A DNA stretch of 64,000 nucleotides, taken from positions 7,501-71,500 of the forward strand of contig ADNK01001510.1 in NCBI GenBank assembly GCA_000320545.1, read 5' to 3'. Shown piece after piece: positions 63,983 to 64,000 of this stretch. Under the pieces are notes generated by a model. The model saw nothing but the letters and a program-made list of their open reading frames with translations. It did not search any database and was not told where the DNA came from. The position numbers were made by a program, and so were the translations under genes. How positions within the stretch are numbered: position 1 is the first letter of the stretch; each line of letters starts with the position of its first letter. Origin of the DNA: Bigelowiella natans CCMP2755. Lineage: Eukaryota > Cercozoa > Chlorarachniophyceae.

Positions 63983-64000
63983 AAGCAATATCAACCGTAA
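63815..64000. repeat. Intron end with (ATG)n and (GA)n microsatellites
   Basis: After the last visible donor the sequence is a (GAT)n run (about 63871-63907) and a (GA)n run (about 63948-63980). No exon is seen before the window ends. Confidence 0.6.

Noticed and set aside
1-64000. tRNA, rRNA or transposon genes
   Set aside because: No cloverleaf-like segments, rRNA cores, reverse transcriptase, integrase or transposase motifs were seen on either strand. A covariance-model or profile search would be needed to exclude small or decayed ones.

Overview
The window is nuclear DNA from a single-celled eukaryote. Most genes are cut into many short exons by GT-AG introns. Introns and spacers are loaded with simple repeats (CA, GA, TA, GTA, ATG, TTC and others), and no prokaryotic gene organisation is visible. 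The gene set (a TKL-type kinase on a multi-pass membrane region, a pleiotropic-drug-resistance ABC transporter, an F-BAR/RhoGAP protein, a rhomboid with a long N-terminal targeting region) fits a protist, perhaps a stramenopile or another SAR lineage. That placement is inference. Exon boundaries were worked out by hand from splice signals, reading phase and family resemblance.

Layout from left to right: the 3' end of an unidentified plus-strand gene (3-209); a large coiled-coil protein (minus, 5751-1426); a secreted or membrane-anchored TPR protein (minus, 12274-7537); an unidentified 311-residue membrane protein (plus, 12354-14279); NADH-cytochrome b5 reductase (minus, 17077-15577); an ADPRM-like metallophosphatase (plus, 17388-18994); an F-BAR/RhoGAP protein (minus, about 27121-19597); a multi-pass membrane protein kinase with about seven hydrophobic segments (plus, about 27441-36131); a rhomboid protease (minus, 38342-37110); a protein with several tandem YjbQ/UPF0047 modules (plus, 38682-41915); a 73-residue one-TM protein (plus, 44238-44836); a full-length PDR/ABCG transporter (minus, 54041-45924); and a WD40-like protein that runs off the right edge (plus, from 54595).

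The arrangement is strikingly regular. Five head-to-head pairs share short upstream regions of about 80-550 bp. Most genes also meet tail-to-tail across 0.6-1.3 kb spacers. Those 3' spacers share an odd composition rich in the palindromes CTAG, CATG and TGCA, which is absent from the head-to-head regions. The genes do not form one pathway. Signalling (kinase, RhoGAP), membrane transport and proteolysis (ABC, rhomboid) and small-molecule metabolism (b5 reductase, ADPRM-like, YjbQ) are simply neighbours.

The most notable points are the membrane-kinase architecture, the multi-YjbQ protein, the simple repeats that grow directly out of splice sites (GTA runs at donors, CTA/CTG runs at acceptors), and the palindrome-rich spacers.
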